DNA of 55,286 nt, from NCBI GenBank assembly GCA_900315585.1, contig OMZP01000010.1, positions 1-55,286 of the forward strand. The letters are read 5' to 3'. The notes under the pieces were generated by a model. That model saw only the letters and a program-made list of their open reading frames with translations, did no database searches and was not told where the DNA came from. This document shows, one piece after another, positions 1-12,080 of the stretch. Both the position numbers and the translations under genes were made by a program. The stretch's first letter is position 1; every line of letters begins with the position of its first letter. Source of the DNA: an uncultured Eubacteriales bacterium (GTDB lineage: Bacteria > Bacillota > Clostridia > Christensenellales > Aristaeellaceae).

Positions 1-30
1 ATATTCTTCTTTTGTGATCCGATACGCCAT
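1..30 (-). CDS. 5' end of an unidentified gene (partial)
   Basis: Only ten codons (MAYRITKEEY) are inside the window; the rest lies beyond base 1. The ATG at 30-28 follows an AGAGGTG ribosome-binding site, and a promoter-like pair lies upstream on the same strand (TAGCCA at 79-74, TATACT at 56-51, 17-bp spacer). Small ferredoxins often begin MAYxIT, but any cysteine motif would be outside the window, so the product is not named. Confidence 0.4.
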   Translation of the reverse strand, partial: MAYRITKEEY

Positions 31-50
31 ATCCAACACCTCTTGGTTAT

Positions 51-79
51 AGTATACCACTTTTTCTTTAGTTTGGCTA
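51..79 (-). promoter_or_regulatory. Candidate promoter of the edge gene
   Basis: On the minus strand, TAGCCA (79-74) and TATACT (56-51) are separated by 17 bp. The -10 is good and the -35 matches 4 of 6. It sits just ahead of the partial gene at the window edge. Confidence 0.4.
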
Positions 80-123
80 TACTAAGCTGAGATTAGTATT
101 AGAAGGAATTTAGTATAAAATAT

Positions 124-213
124 TGAAGATTCTTCGCTCCGCCCAGAATGACAGGCATTCGACGTAAGGGGGGCATTCTGAGCGGAGGCGAAGCCGCAGT
201 CGAAGAATCTTTC
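124..213. repeat. Long hairpin repeat, family A copy 1
   Basis: An imperfect inverted repeat has the arms GAAGATTCTTCGC and GCGAAG..CGAAGAATCTTTC and an inner AGAATG/CATTCT pair. It belongs to the same family as 14573-14650, 23927-24000, 43220-43300, 53240-53310 and the edge copy at 55267. It lies 30 bp past the stop of the L,D-transpeptidase gene and may end its transcript. Confidence 0.75.
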
Positions 214-243
214 CCTATTTCAATTTGAGAACAGCATCATCGG

Positions 244-2250
244 TCAGTAGACGATGACCTTGGTGTTCGCCGGGCAGTTGGTCCAGATCCACTTCGCGTC
301 CTCCACGCTCAGGCGGACGCAGCCGTGGGAGGCCTTGCTGCCCAGGTGGTTGACGGAGCTCTGGGTCACCTTGCCCTCCCGGCTGCCGTAGAGCACCGAG
401 TGGAACATGATGTCGCCCTGGATATAGTAGGCGTACTGGGCCCAGCAGTTGAACTTGGTGAAGTAGTGCCAGCGCGCGCCGGGGCCGGTGGAGTCCTGGA
501 AGGTGCCGGTGGGCGTGGGCGAGGAATTGCGGCCCGTGGAGCACACCATCGTGCGCACCAGGTCTGTGTACTCGCCGTTGGCATCCGGCGCGTAGGCGTA
601 CACCCGCTGGTCCTTGACGCTCACCTTCAGCACATAGGGCTTCAGCGCCTTCTTCGCGTTCTCGTCGAACAGCTTTTCAAGCGTCGTCCGGTCCGCGATG
701 CCGGTCTCCGGCAGGCCGTTTCGGCGCTGGAAGGCGGTGACGGCCTTGGCCGTGCCCGCGCCGTACTGGCCGTCCAGCACGTCGTAGTAATACTCCAGCA
801 TGGACAGCCTGCGCTGCACGCGCACCACGTCCCGCCCGGACGCGCCGGTGTTCATGTCGGCGGGGATGGCCGGGAAGCGGTCGGAATAGAAGTCGTCCAG
901 CAGCAGCGGGTCCGCCACGCCGTTGACCTCCACGGTCAGCAGGCTCTCGTCCGCGGCGCTCCCAGAGGCGGCGATGGCGTCGCTCTCCAGCTCCCGCATA
1001 TACGTTTGCAGGGTCTCAACGCCCGTCCTTGTGGACGCGCCGAAGCCGCCGTCCACGGCGATGGACGCGAAGCCCAGCACCCGCAGGCGCTTTTGCAGCT
1101 TCGACACCGCCTCGCCGCTGGAGCCCTCGGTGAGCATGGCGTTGTCCGGGGCCTTGGCGTCGGAAGCGAACAGCTTGTCCTGGGTGGCCATGTCGGCCAC
1201 GCCGGTTGGGTCCATGCCGCTGTAGTACTGGAAGATGCGCAGGGCGCGGGCAGTGCCGCCGCCAAAGGTGCCGTCCGCCGCGTCGGTGGTGTAACCCAGG
1301 TTATTCAGCCGGTTCTGTACCCGCGTCACGGCGCTGCCCTCATCGCCTTGCTTCAAATCCTCGCGGCTCGTCTTGAAGTCATCGCTGAAGAGGTAGGCCT
1401 GGAGCATGCCGTCCGCCACGCCGTCCACCGGGGTCATCGGGGTGGGCGCGGGAGTGGGCTCCGCCGGCTCGGGCGTCGCGTAGATCGGCGCGACGGCCGC
1501 CAGCGCGATGGTGTTCTCCGAGGGCACCGGCGTGGGCCGGGGCGTGGGCGTGGGCACCGCCGTGGGCGCGGGGATCGCGTCGATCACGTCCTGCTCCAGC
1601 TCACGTACATACTTCTCCAGCTCCATCACGGCGGCCTTGGTGTTTTCGCCGTAGAAGCCGTCGGCGTGGCCTGACAGGTAGCCCAGCTCGATCAGCTTCT
1701 GCTGGAGCCGCTGGGTGGCGGAGCCGTTCACGTCCAGCGTGAGCTCCGGATAATAGGGCACGGTGGCGATCACGTCCTCCAACAGGAGGCTCTCGTTGGC
1801 CCAGGCGGGCAGGCCGGTCTCCCCCGCCTCCGCGGCGGCGCGGCGCGCCCGGTAGCTCTCGGCCACCACGTTCGCCAGGGATTCAGAATCCGCCTGCACG
1901 TTCTGCACCGCACCCAGGACCACGCTCTTCAGCCAGTCCTGCACGGTGGCCCACTGTCCTTCACCAAAGGTGATGCCGTTCAGCGCGAAGCGGAACTCCA
2001 CGTTCAGCACGTCGCCCCGGCTGCTCACCAGCTCCTGGTTCAGCGTCTTGCGCTCGATCTCAGCGTCCTCGGGCAGGTCCAGGTCGTAGTGAATGGAGGT
2101 GCTCTTCGGGGCGTTTTGGGGAGACATCAGCTTGAGGATGTCCGCCTGCCAGCCGCCGTCCTTTGTATTTTCAGCACTGGTGAAGGGCACCGCCTGGACG
2201 GCGAGCGCGATCAGCAGCACCAGCGGAAGTATGAACTTGATGTGCTTCAT
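244..2250 (-). CDS. Exported L,D-transpeptidase (YkuD) with four peptidoglycan-binding repeats
   Basis: This 668-residue protein probably makes 3-3 cross-links in peptidoglycan outside the membrane. An N-terminal signal peptide (about residues 1-26) is followed by a unique region, then four PG_binding_1-like repeats (near 180-235, 300-355, 378-430 and 475-530), with Pro/Thr-rich linkers after the first repeat. The C-terminal YkuD domain (about 545-668) ends with HGCVRLS, giving His642 and Cys644 as catalytic residues. The ATG follows GGAGGGAATCGA. The gene stands alone downstream of the atp operon terminator. Four binding repeats is more than most YkuD enzymes carry, which suggests firm wall anchoring. 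The domain call is sure; the exact cross-link is inferred from the family. Confidence 0.9.
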   Translation of the reverse strand: MKHIKFILPLVLLIALAVQAVPFTSAENTKDGGWQADILKLMSPQNAPKSTSIHYDLDLPEDAEIERKTLNQELVSSRGDVLNVEFRFALNGITFGEGQWATVQDWLKSVVLGAVQNVQADSESLANVVAESYRARRAAAEAGETGLPAWANESLLLEDVIATVPYYPELTLDVNGSATQRLQQKLIELGYLSGHADGFYGENTKAAVMELEKYVRELEQDVIDAIPAPTAVPTPTPRPTPVPSENTIALAAVAPIYATPEPAEPTPAPTPMTPVDGVADGMLQAYLFSDDFKTSREDLKQGDEGSAVTRVQNRLNNLGYTTDAADGTFGGGTARALRIFQYYSGMDPTGVADMATQDKLFASDAKAPDNAMLTEGSSGEAVSKLQKRLRVLGFASIAVDGGFGASTRTGVETLQTYMRELESDAIAASGSAADESLLTVEVNGVADPLLLDDFYSDRFPAIPADMNTGASGRDVVRVQRRLSMLEYYYDVLDGQYGAGTAKAVTAFQRRNGLPETGIADRTTLEKLFDENAKKALKPYVLKVSVKDQRVYAYAPDANGEYTDLVRTMVCSTGRNSSPTPTGTFQDSTGPGARWHYFTKFNCWAQYAYYIQGDIMFHSVLYGSREGKVTQSSVNHLGSKASHGCVRLSVEDAKWIWTNCPANTKVIVY

Positions 2251-2359
2251 TCGATTCCCTCCGGCTCGTTTGATGCACTATTCAGACGGGCACCCATCTG
2301 AATTGGTTGCATCACAAGCGGCTCGAATCTGTGTCGTTTTCTGAAAATGTTTGGCAATA

Positions 2360-2376
2360 CTGGAAGATTTTTCCAG
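2360..2376. repeat. Small inverted repeat upstream of the L,D-transpeptidase gene
   Basis: CTGGAA (2360-2365) and TTCCAG (2371-2376) form a perfect 6-bp dyad with a 5-base centre. It lies between the atp terminator and the transpeptidase gene and could be an operator or a small hairpin. I see no clear promoter for the transpeptidase. Confidence 0.35.
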
Positions 2377-2381
2377 ATGCG

Positions 2382-2411
2382 AAAAGGGCGCGGAACCTTC
2401 CGTGCCCTTTT
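2382..2411 (-). terminator. Terminator of the ATP synthase operon
   Basis: AAAAGGGC and GCCCTTTT arms enclose a second CGGA/TCCG stem, with one A-C mismatch between them. It begins 15 bp beyond the atpC stop and ends in four T on the minus strand. The symmetrical A and T ends could let it work in both directions. Confidence 0.75.
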
Positions 2412-2425
2412 AACGTCCTTCGCAA

Positions 2426-2689
2426 CTAATCCTTCCAGGCGAATTGCCGGGTGATGACCTGCACCTCGTCGCTGGCGACGTGGAGGATGCCCCCCGAAAG
2501 CTCCGCCCGGCGAACGGCGCCGTCCGCCTCAGTGATCCGCGCCTCGCCGGTGGCGAGGGAGGCGGAGTAGTCGATGTGGTGCGGCAGGATGGCCACGTCG
2601 CCGCCGGTGGTGCGCACCATCACCCGCTGGGCGTCGGCGTCGTAGTGCTTGCCCTCCGGGGTGACGACCGTCAGGTGTATCAGCGCCAT
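2426..2689 (-). CDS. atpC: ATP synthase F1 epsilon subunit, short form
   Basis: Epsilon sits on the central stalk between gamma and the c ring. This protein has 87 residues and covers only the N-terminal beta-sandwich (it opens MALIHLTVVTPEGKHYDADA). The usual length is about 130-140 residues, so the C-terminal two-helix domain that can extend into F1 and inhibit ATP hydrolysis is absent. The frame ends in a clean stop (..RQFAWKD) with the operon terminator 15 bp later, so I see no frameshift remnant. It starts 3 bp after atpD. Short epsilons exist in other bacteria; here it suggests that another mechanism limits ATP hydrolysis. Confidence 0.9.
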   Translation of the reverse strand: MALIHLTVVTPEGKHYDADAQRVMVRTTGGDVAILPHHIDYSASLATGEARITEADGAVRRAELSGGILHVASDEVQVITRQFAWKD

Positions 2690-2692
2690 GGC

Positions 2693-4111
<1,419 letters not shown>

Positions 4112-4127
4112 TTACTGGAAACACACT

Positions 4128-4970
4128 CTAGTGCTCGGCGCCCGCGACGATTTCCGTGAGCTCCTGGGTGATGGAGCTCTGGCGCGCGCGGTTGTAGCGC
4201 AGGCTCAGATCCTCGATCATTTCGCCCGCGTTCTTCGTGGCGGAATCCATGGCCACGCGGCGCGCGGCCTGCTCGCTGGCAAAGGAATCGCAGGCGGCGG
4301 AGTAGATCAGCCCCGCCAGATACTGCGGAAGGAACTCCTTCAACAGCGTATCGGCGTCCGGTTCGCACAGCATCTGCTTGTTGGTGCGCTCCGGCGCGTC
4401 ATGGGCGTCCAGGGGCAGCAGCGGCTTCAGCTTGGTCTTCTGGTTCAGCACCGACACGAAGGAGGTGTAGGCCAGCACGATCTCCTCATATTCCCCGGCG
4501 TCATAGGCGTCCAGCACCTGCTGGCCAATCTCGCCGCACTTTTCCAGGGTCAGGCCTTCCACGCGCTCGATCTCCGTGATGATGCTCGCGCCGCGGCGGG
4601 CGTAGTATTCCCGGGCCTTCCGGCCGATGGGAATGAAGCAGCAGCTGGCGTCCCGGCTGTCCCACTCGATGCGCTTGAACATGTTGGCGTTGTAGCTGCC
4701 CGCCAGGCCGCGATCGCCCGCGATGACGATGTAGCAGCGGTGCTTCACCTCGCGGGGAACGACGTAGTTGCTCTCCGCGCCGGTGTTGTGAAGGGCGATG
4801 TCCCAGATGGCCCGCCGAGCCACCTTCATGTAGGGCCGGCTGGCTTCCATCCTCTGACGCGCGCCCCTGAGCTTGGAGGAGGCCACCAGCTGCATCGCCT
4901 TCGTGATCTGCATGGTGCTTTCCACGCTGCGGATGCGCAGCTTGATGTCCTTCATTGACGCTCCGGCCAT
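4128..4970 (-). CDS. atpG: ATP synthase F1 gamma subunit
   Basis: Gamma forms the rotating central shaft of F1 (280 residues). The N-terminal helix (KDIKLRIRSVESTMQITKAM) and the C-terminal helix (RYNRARQSSITQELTEIVAGA) are the two conserved coiled-coil ends. The ATG at 4970 has GGAG seven bases upstream. An in-frame ATG five codons later (MKDIKLRI) also has GGAG at good spacing, so the true start may be 4955. The gene begins 4 bp after the atpA stop, suggesting translational coupling. Confidence 0.97.
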   Translation of the reverse strand: MAGASMKDIKLRIRSVESTMQITKAMQLVASSKLRGARQRMEASRPYMKVARRAIWDIALHNTGAESNYVVPREVKHRCYIVIAGDRGLAGSYNANMFKRIEWDSRDASCCFIPIGRKAREYYARRGASIITEIERVEGLTLEKCGEIGQQVLDAYDAGEYEEIVLAYTSFVSVLNQKTKLKPLLPLDAHDAPERTNKQMLCEPDADTLLKEFLPQYLAGLIYSAACDSFASEQAARRVAMDSATKNAGEMIEDLSLRYNRARQSSITQELTEIVAGAEH

Positions 4971-4974
4971 GGTA

Positions 4975-6501
<1,527 letters not shown>

Positions 6502-6518
6502 CTGCTCGTCCTCTTTTC

Positions 6519-7055
6519 CTACAGCGCCTGGGTCAGGCTTTGTTTCAGCCTGCCCAGCCTGTCTTGAATCGTGTTGTCATAACGCTTGCCGTCCATCTCC
6601 ACGCGCACGCCGCCGATCACGGACGGATCCACCGTCTCGATCAGCGTCACCTGCCGCCCGGAGAGCTTTGAAAGCTTCACGCGAAGGGCGGCGCGCTCGT
6701 CCTCGTTCAGGGGCACGGCGCTGGTCACGGCGGCCTCGACAATGCCCATCTCGTCGTTGAAACGCTGGTGGAACCAGTCGCAGCAGAGCAGGAAGGCGTC
6801 GAATCGCTCCTTCTCCACCATCAGCTTCATGAAGTTGGACACGTAGGGATGCACGTGGTTGACGAAGGTGTCGTCGATGATCTTTAGGCGCTGATCGCGC
6901 TCCACCGCCCGGGAGCACAGCAGCTTCACGAACATCGGCTCCTGCCTGAGGAGCTCGCGCACGTCCATGATCTGCTCGTGGATCAGCTGGGCCAGGTTCT
7001 CGTCCCGCGCCAGCTCGTACAGGCCCTCGCCATATTCCCTCGCCAGGCCCGTCAC
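6519..7055 (-). CDS. atpH: ATP synthase delta subunit
   Basis: Delta (OSCP-like, 178 residues) joins the peripheral stalk to the top of F1. The N-terminal helical bundle ([15 protein letters not shown]) and the C-terminal [27 protein letters not shown] segment match the family. The start is GTG at 7055, within a GTGA overlap with the atpF stop, so translation is probably coupled. Its place between b and alpha confirms the call. Confidence 0.95.
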   Translation of the reverse strand: MTGLAREYGEGLYELARDENLAQLIHEQIMDVRELLRQEPMFVKLLCSRAVERDQRLKIIDDTFVNHVHPYVSNFMKLMVEKERFDAFLLCCDWFHQRFNDEMGIVEAAVTSAVPLNEDERAALRVKLSKLSGRQVTLIETVDPSVIGGVRVEMDGKRYDNTIQDRLGRLKQSLTQAL

Positions 7056-7558
7056 GACGCTTCACCTGCGCTTTTGATAAACTCTTCCACCAGCTCGCGG
7101 TGGTCGTCCGCGTTGATCTCGCGCTCCACCATGCGGCCGGCAATGTCCGCGGCCATGCCGGAGATCTCGCCCATCAGCTCGGAGTAGGCCTTGCGCTTCT
7201 CCTGCTCGATCTCGCTCTCCGCCTTCTGCTTCATGTGGGTGGCCTCGTTCTTGGCCTCCGCCACGATGGCGTCGCCCCGGCGGTGGGCCGTGTCCACGGC
7301 GTTCTTCACCAGCCGGTCGGCCTCTTCGCGGGCGGACGACATGCGGGCGGTGTATTCCTCTTTCAGCTGCTTGGCGTCCTCGCGGTCCTTGCCGGCGGCG
7401 TCATAGATGCCGTCGATCTCCTGCTGGCGCTTGTCCAGCACCGCCATCACGCGCTTCCAGAGGAACTTCTTGATCAGCGCGCACAGGATCAGCAGGTTGC
7501 AGATCTGAAAGACGATCGTCCAGGGCGTTATCGAGATAAACTCCTGTACCTTATCCAC
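7052..7558 (-). CDS. atpF: ATP synthase F0 b subunit
   Basis: Subunit b (168 residues) is the membrane-anchored peripheral stalk. One N-terminal membrane helix (about residues 10-32) is followed by a long charged helix rich in Glu, Arg and Ala that dimerises in the family. The start is GTG at 7558 with GGAGGAAGCAAA upstream. It lies between c and delta. A single b gene is present, so a b homodimer is expected. Confidence 0.95.
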   Translation of the reverse strand: MDKVQEFISITPWTIVFQICNLLILCALIKKFLWKRVMAVLDKRQQEIDGIYDAAGKDREDAKQLKEEYTARMSSAREEADRLVKNAVDTAHRRGDAIVAEAKNEATHMKQKAESEIEQEKRKAYSELMGEISGMAADIAGRMVEREINADDHRELVEEFIKSAGEAS

Positions 7559-7600
7559 TTTGCTTCCTCCAAAGATTGAGATTCAGCCTGCCGAAATGGA

Positions 7601-8671
<1,071 letters not shown>

Positions 8672-8675
<4 letters not shown>

Positions 8676-9124
8676 GGCTCTTCACTTCCTTCGGAAACGG
8701 GGGCCTTCCTGGCCTCCATGATTTGCAATACCCGAATGACGATGCTGGGGAAAACGGACGGCAGGATCGTCGCCAGCGCGTCGAATTTGAACACCGCGAT
8801 GCCCAGCACCAGCAGGCCGAACAGGCCGATCATGCGCATGTTGTAGGAGATCTTCATACGGTTCTGCATCTGGATGGACATATCCGCGATCTCCTGCTCG
8901 GTGCGCTCCTTCTCGGCCATGCGCTCCGTGACGGACTGGACCATCATGCCCATGATGAAGAAGTTCGCCACGCCCAGGCAGCCAGAATAGATGCCGCCCA
9001 GGGCCACGCTCAGGCTCAGCCGCCCGATGATGGCATAGACGGTGAGCATCACCGCCACCAGCGCGGCGACGCCCAGCGCCACCCGCGCCGTCTGCTGACG
9101 CACCGCCTTGTCCGGCTTTCTCAT
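8672..9124 (-). CDS. atpI: AtpI-like membrane protein of the ATP synthase operon
   Basis: This 150-residue protein has four hydrophobic segments (near 15-35, 40-60, 95-115 and 117-135) and a charged central loop. In the ATP synthase I family such proteins assist c-ring assembly. Sequence conservation is weak, so the call rests mainly on position (first gene of the operon) and topology. The ATG at 9124 (MRKPDKAV) follows AGGGAG at good spacing; an upstream in-frame extension to 9181 is less likely. Confidence 0.75.
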
Positions 9125-9203
9125 CCGCAACTCCCTCTGACCGCTGAAACGGCCTGACAGCGCGCTGGCGGAAATCGCCAAAAGCGCATATCTATACCAG
9201 ATG

Positions 9204-9232
9204 AATATACCTCAATTTGGCGCATTAATCAA
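9204..9232 (-). promoter_or_regulatory. Promoter of the ATP synthase operon
   Basis: On the minus strand, TTGATT (9232-9227) and TATATT (9209-9204) are separated by exactly 17 bp. This is the only good promoter between livF and atpI, giving a leader of about 70 nt. Confidence 0.75.
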
Positions 9233-9322
9233 GGGGCAACATATTAATTCTTTGCATAAAGAACAAATTATTATCCAAAACGAAAGCCTGCCCCAAAACT
9301 CACGAGACCGATGCAAACATCG

Positions 9323-9376
9323 CCGTAGGGGCGGCATTCATGCCGCCCGCGGACGCCATAAATGGCGTCCCTACGG
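9323..9376. repeat. Double palindrome repeat, family B copy 1
   Basis: Outer CCGTAGGG/CCCTACGG ends enclose two adjacent hairpins, GGGCGGCAttcaTGCCGCCC and GGACGCCATaaATGGCGTCC. Similar single hairpins occur at 15617, 15715, 15800, 15880, 17575, 30284, 30371 and 51521. This copy lies just past the livF stop, where it could fold at the end of the liv transcript. Confidence 0.75.
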
Positions 9377-9423
9377 TGGAATTGAATCGCTTTCGAGGTC
9401 TTGAGACAGCCCCTTTCACCCAT

Positions 9424-10149
9424 TCAGCCTCCCAGGTACGCGGCGCGAACGCGGTCATCCGCCAGCACGTCCCTGGCCGGGCCTTCAATGGTGATCTTGC
9501 CGGTGCCCAGCACGTAGGCGCGGTCCGCCACGGACAGGGCCATCTGGGCGTTCTGCTCCACCAGCAGGATGGTGGTGCCGGAGGCGTGCAGCTCCTTGAT
9601 GATGTCAAAGATCTGCTCCACCAGGATGGGGGCCAGGCCCATGGAGGGCTCGTCCAGCATCAACAGCTTCGGCTTGCTCATCAGCGCGCGGCCCATGGCC
9701 AGCATCTGCTGCTCGCCGCCGGACAGGGTGCCAGCCACCTGCTTCTCGCGCTCCTTGAGCCGCGGAAAGCGGGTGAACACGTTCTCCAGGCTCTGGGGGA
9801 TCTCCTCGGCCGGGCGGGTAAAGCCGCCCATCTCCAGGTTTTCCCGCACCGTCATCTGCTGGAACACCCGGCGGCCCTCCGGGCACAGGGCCATGCCCAG
9901 GCCCACGACCTTGCTGGCGCCGATGCCCACGATGCTCCTGCCCTCGAAGGTGATCATGCCGCTCCGGGGCTTGAGCAGGCCGGAGACGGTGTTCAGCGTG
10001 GTGGACTTGCCCGCGCCGTTGGCGCCGATCAGCGTCACGATCTCCCCCTCGTTCACCTCGAAGGAGATGCCCTTGATGGCGTGGATGGAGCCGTAGTAGA
10101 CGTGGATATCGTCCACCCTCAACAGGCTGTTCGTCCTTGCTTCGCTCAT
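9424..10149 (-). CDS. livF: Branched-chain amino-acid ABC transporter, ATPase LivF
   Basis: LivF (241 residues) is one of the two cytoplasmic ATPases driving branched-chain amino-acid uptake. The Walker A motif is GANGAGKST, the signature LSGGEQQMLAMGRAL and Walker B LLMLDEPSMGLAP. The MGLAP extension after Walker B is typical of LivF. It starts 2 bp after livG and is the last gene of the livJHMGF set. Confidence 0.96.
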   Translation of the reverse strand: MSEARTNSLLRVDDIHVYYGSIHAIKGISFEVNEGEIVTLIGANGAGKSTTLNTVSGLLKPRSGMITFEGRSIVGIGASKVVGLGMALCPEGRRVFQQMTVRENLEMGGFTRPAEEIPQSLENVFTRFPRLKEREKQVAGTLSGGEQQMLAMGRALMSKPKLLMLDEPSMGLAPILVEQIFDIIKELHASGTTILLVEQNAQMALSVADRAYVLGTGKITIEGPARDVLADDRVRAAYLGG

Positions 10150-10151
10150 GC

Positions 10152-11018
10152 TCAGCCCTCCTTCTTCTTGCCCAGATAGGCCTCGATGACCGTGGGGTTG
10201 GCCTGGATCTCGTCGGCGGTGCCCTTGGCGATGATGCGGCCATAGTTCAGCACGCAGATGCCCTCGCAGATGCCCATGACCAGGTTCATGTCGTGCTCTA
10301 TGAGCATGATGGCGATCTGGAACCGGTCGCGGATCTTGATGATGTTCCGCATCAGCTCCTCCGTCTCATGGGGGTTCATGCCCGCCGCGGGCTCATCCAG
10401 CAGCAGCAGGCACGGGTTCGTGGCCAGGGCGCGGACGATCTCCAGCCTTCTCTGCGCGCCGTAGGGCAGCGATCCGGCCTGGGCCCCCGCCAAATCCTGC
10501 ATGTCGAACAGGCTCAACAGCTCCAGCGCCTTCTCGTGCTGGGCCTTCTCCTGCTTCCAGTAGGCGGGCAGGCGGAACATGCCGGTGAACATGCCGTACT
10601 TCACCTGATTGTGCAGGCCGATGCGCACGTTGTCCTCCACCGTCATGTTGTCGAAAAGCCGGATGTTCTGGAACGTGCGGGCGATGCCCAGCTTGTTGGC
10701 CTGGACGGTGTTCATGCCGGCGGTGTCCTTGCCGTTGATCATGATGGTGCCCATGGTGGGCTGGTAGACCTTCGTGAGCAGGTTGAACACGGTGGTCTTG
10801 CCCGCGCCGTTGGGGCCGATCAAGCCGGCGATCTCGGTCTTGCCGATGATGAGGTTGAAGTCGTCCACGGCCTTCAGGCCGCCGAACTCGATGCCCAGGT
10901 GCCGGGCCTCCAGCACGGGGGTGCTGTAGTAGTCGCGCTCCGGGATGATGCCGTGGCTGGGCGCGGGCACCATCTTGGTGTCCAGCATGCGCTTTTTCTT
11001 CGTCGTGGTCTCGGTCAT
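10152..11018 (-). CDS. livG: Branched-chain amino-acid ABC transporter, ATPase LivG
   Basis: LivG (288 residues) pairs with LivF. Walker A is GPNGAGKTT, and Walker B LLLLDEPAAGMNPHET carries the AAGMNP sequence typical of LivG. The N-terminus has about 35 extra, charged residues (TTTKKKRMLDTK) before the ATPase core, so the translated start could be further in. The first start is kept because it overlaps the livM stop by 4 bp (ATGA). Confidence 0.96.
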   Translation of the reverse strand: MTETTTKKKRMLDTKMVPAPSHGIIPERDYYSTPVLEARHLGIEFGGLKAVDDFNLIIGKTEIAGLIGPNGAGKTTVFNLLTKVYQPTMGTIMINGKDTAGMNTVQANKLGIARTFQNIRLFDNMTVEDNVRIGLHNQVKYGMFTGMFRLPAYWKQEKAQHEKALELLSLFDMQDLAGAQAGSLPYGAQRRLEIVRALATNPCLLLLDEPAAGMNPHETEELMRNIIKIRDRFQIAIMLIEHDMNLVMGICEGICVLNYGRIIAKGTADEIQANPTVIEAYLGKKKEG

Positions 11019-12070
11019 TCCGCCGCGCCTCCCCTCTGCGCCTGCGCCGCAGGCTTGCCTCGATGTATCAGCCGGTCAAACAGCGAACGAATGAACGGGT
11101 TGTTGGTGGCCAGCATCACCAGGATCAGCACGATGGCGTACACCAGCATGCGGTAGTCCGCGAAGGCGCGGAGCAGCTCCGGCAGCACGGTCAAGAGCGC
11201 CGCCGCGATGATGGAGCCCCAGATGTTGCCGATGCCGCCCAGCACCACGAACACCAGCACCAGGATGGACGTGTCGAACTTGAACTTGCTGGCCGCCACG
11301 GTGGAGAAATTCAGGCCGTAGAGCGCGCCCGCCATGCCCGCCAGCACCGCGGCGGTGACGAAAGCCATCATCTTGTACTTGGTGACGTTGATGCCCATGG
11401 CCTCCGCGGCGATGCGGTTGTCCCGGGTGGCCATGATGGCCCGGCCGGAGCGGCTGTTCACCAGGTTCAGCACCACGAACAGCGCGAACAGGATCAACAC
11501 GAAGCCCACCGGGAAGGTGGCGATCTTGTCCACGTCCTTGGCGCCGTTGGGGCCGTTCAGCAGGATCGTGCCGGGGATGGCCGGGTTGTTGAAGGACACG
11601 TGCAGGCGGTTGCCGTCCAGGGAGAAATACAGGCAGTTCAAAACGTTCCTTATGATCTCGCCGAAGGCCAGCGTGACGATGGCCAGGTAGTCGCCCCTCA
11701 GCCGCAGCACCGGGATGCCGATCAGCACGCCGAACACGCCCGCGAACGCGCCGCCCACGATCATGGACAGCACCAGGCGCAAAACTTCGTTCTCAACGCC
11801 CAGCACCGAGCGCATCCAGGCCGCGCCAATGATGCCGGAGAACGCGCCGATGCTCATGAAGCCCGCGTGGCCCAGGCTCAGCTCGCCGCTGATGCCCACC
11901 ACCAGGTTCAGGGACACGGCCATGACGATGTACACGCAGATGGGCACCATCTGGCCCTTCAGCGAGCGGGTCATGGAGCCGTTGGAGATCATCAGCTGGC
12001 AGACGATGAAGGCGACGATGACGATGCCGTAGGAGATGATGTTGTTGACCGTACTCTTTTTCAGCTTCAT
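11015..12070 (-). CDS. livM: Branched-chain amino-acid ABC transporter, permease LivM
   Basis: LivM (351 residues) is one of the two membrane permeases. About nine to ten hydrophobic helices are visible, with the family sequence LVVGISGELSLGHAGFMSIGA near residue 60 and the EAMGINVTKYKMMAF loop. The ATG at 12070 (MKLKKSTV) follows AGGTGAGGG; an in-frame GTG three codons earlier is possible. It lies between livH and livG with close or overlapping junctions. Confidence 0.95.
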   Translation of the reverse strand: MKLKKSTVNNIISYGIVIVAFIVCQLMISNGSMTRSLKGQMVPICVYIVMAVSLNLVVGISGELSLGHAGFMSIGAFSGIIGAAWMRSVLGVENEVLRLVLSMIVGGAFAGVFGVLIGIPVLRLRGDYLAIVTLAFGEIIRNVLNCLYFSLDGNRLHVSFNNPAIPGTILLNGPNGAKDVDKIATFPVGFVLILFALFVVLNLVNSRSGRAIMATRDNRIAAEAMGINVTKYKMMAFVTAAVLAGMAGALYGLNFSTVAASKFKFDTSILVLVFVVLGGIGNIWGSIIAAALLTVLPELLRAFADYRMLVYAIVLILVMLATNNPFIRSLFDRLIHRGKPAAQAQRGGAAE

Positions 12071-12080
12071 GTCCCTCACC

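Noticed and set aside
325..1674. Long plus-strand frame opposite the L,D-transpeptidase
   Set aside because: It is the GC-rich shadow of a clear gene, with low-complexity His/Arg/Gly/Val sequence and no ribosome-binding site.
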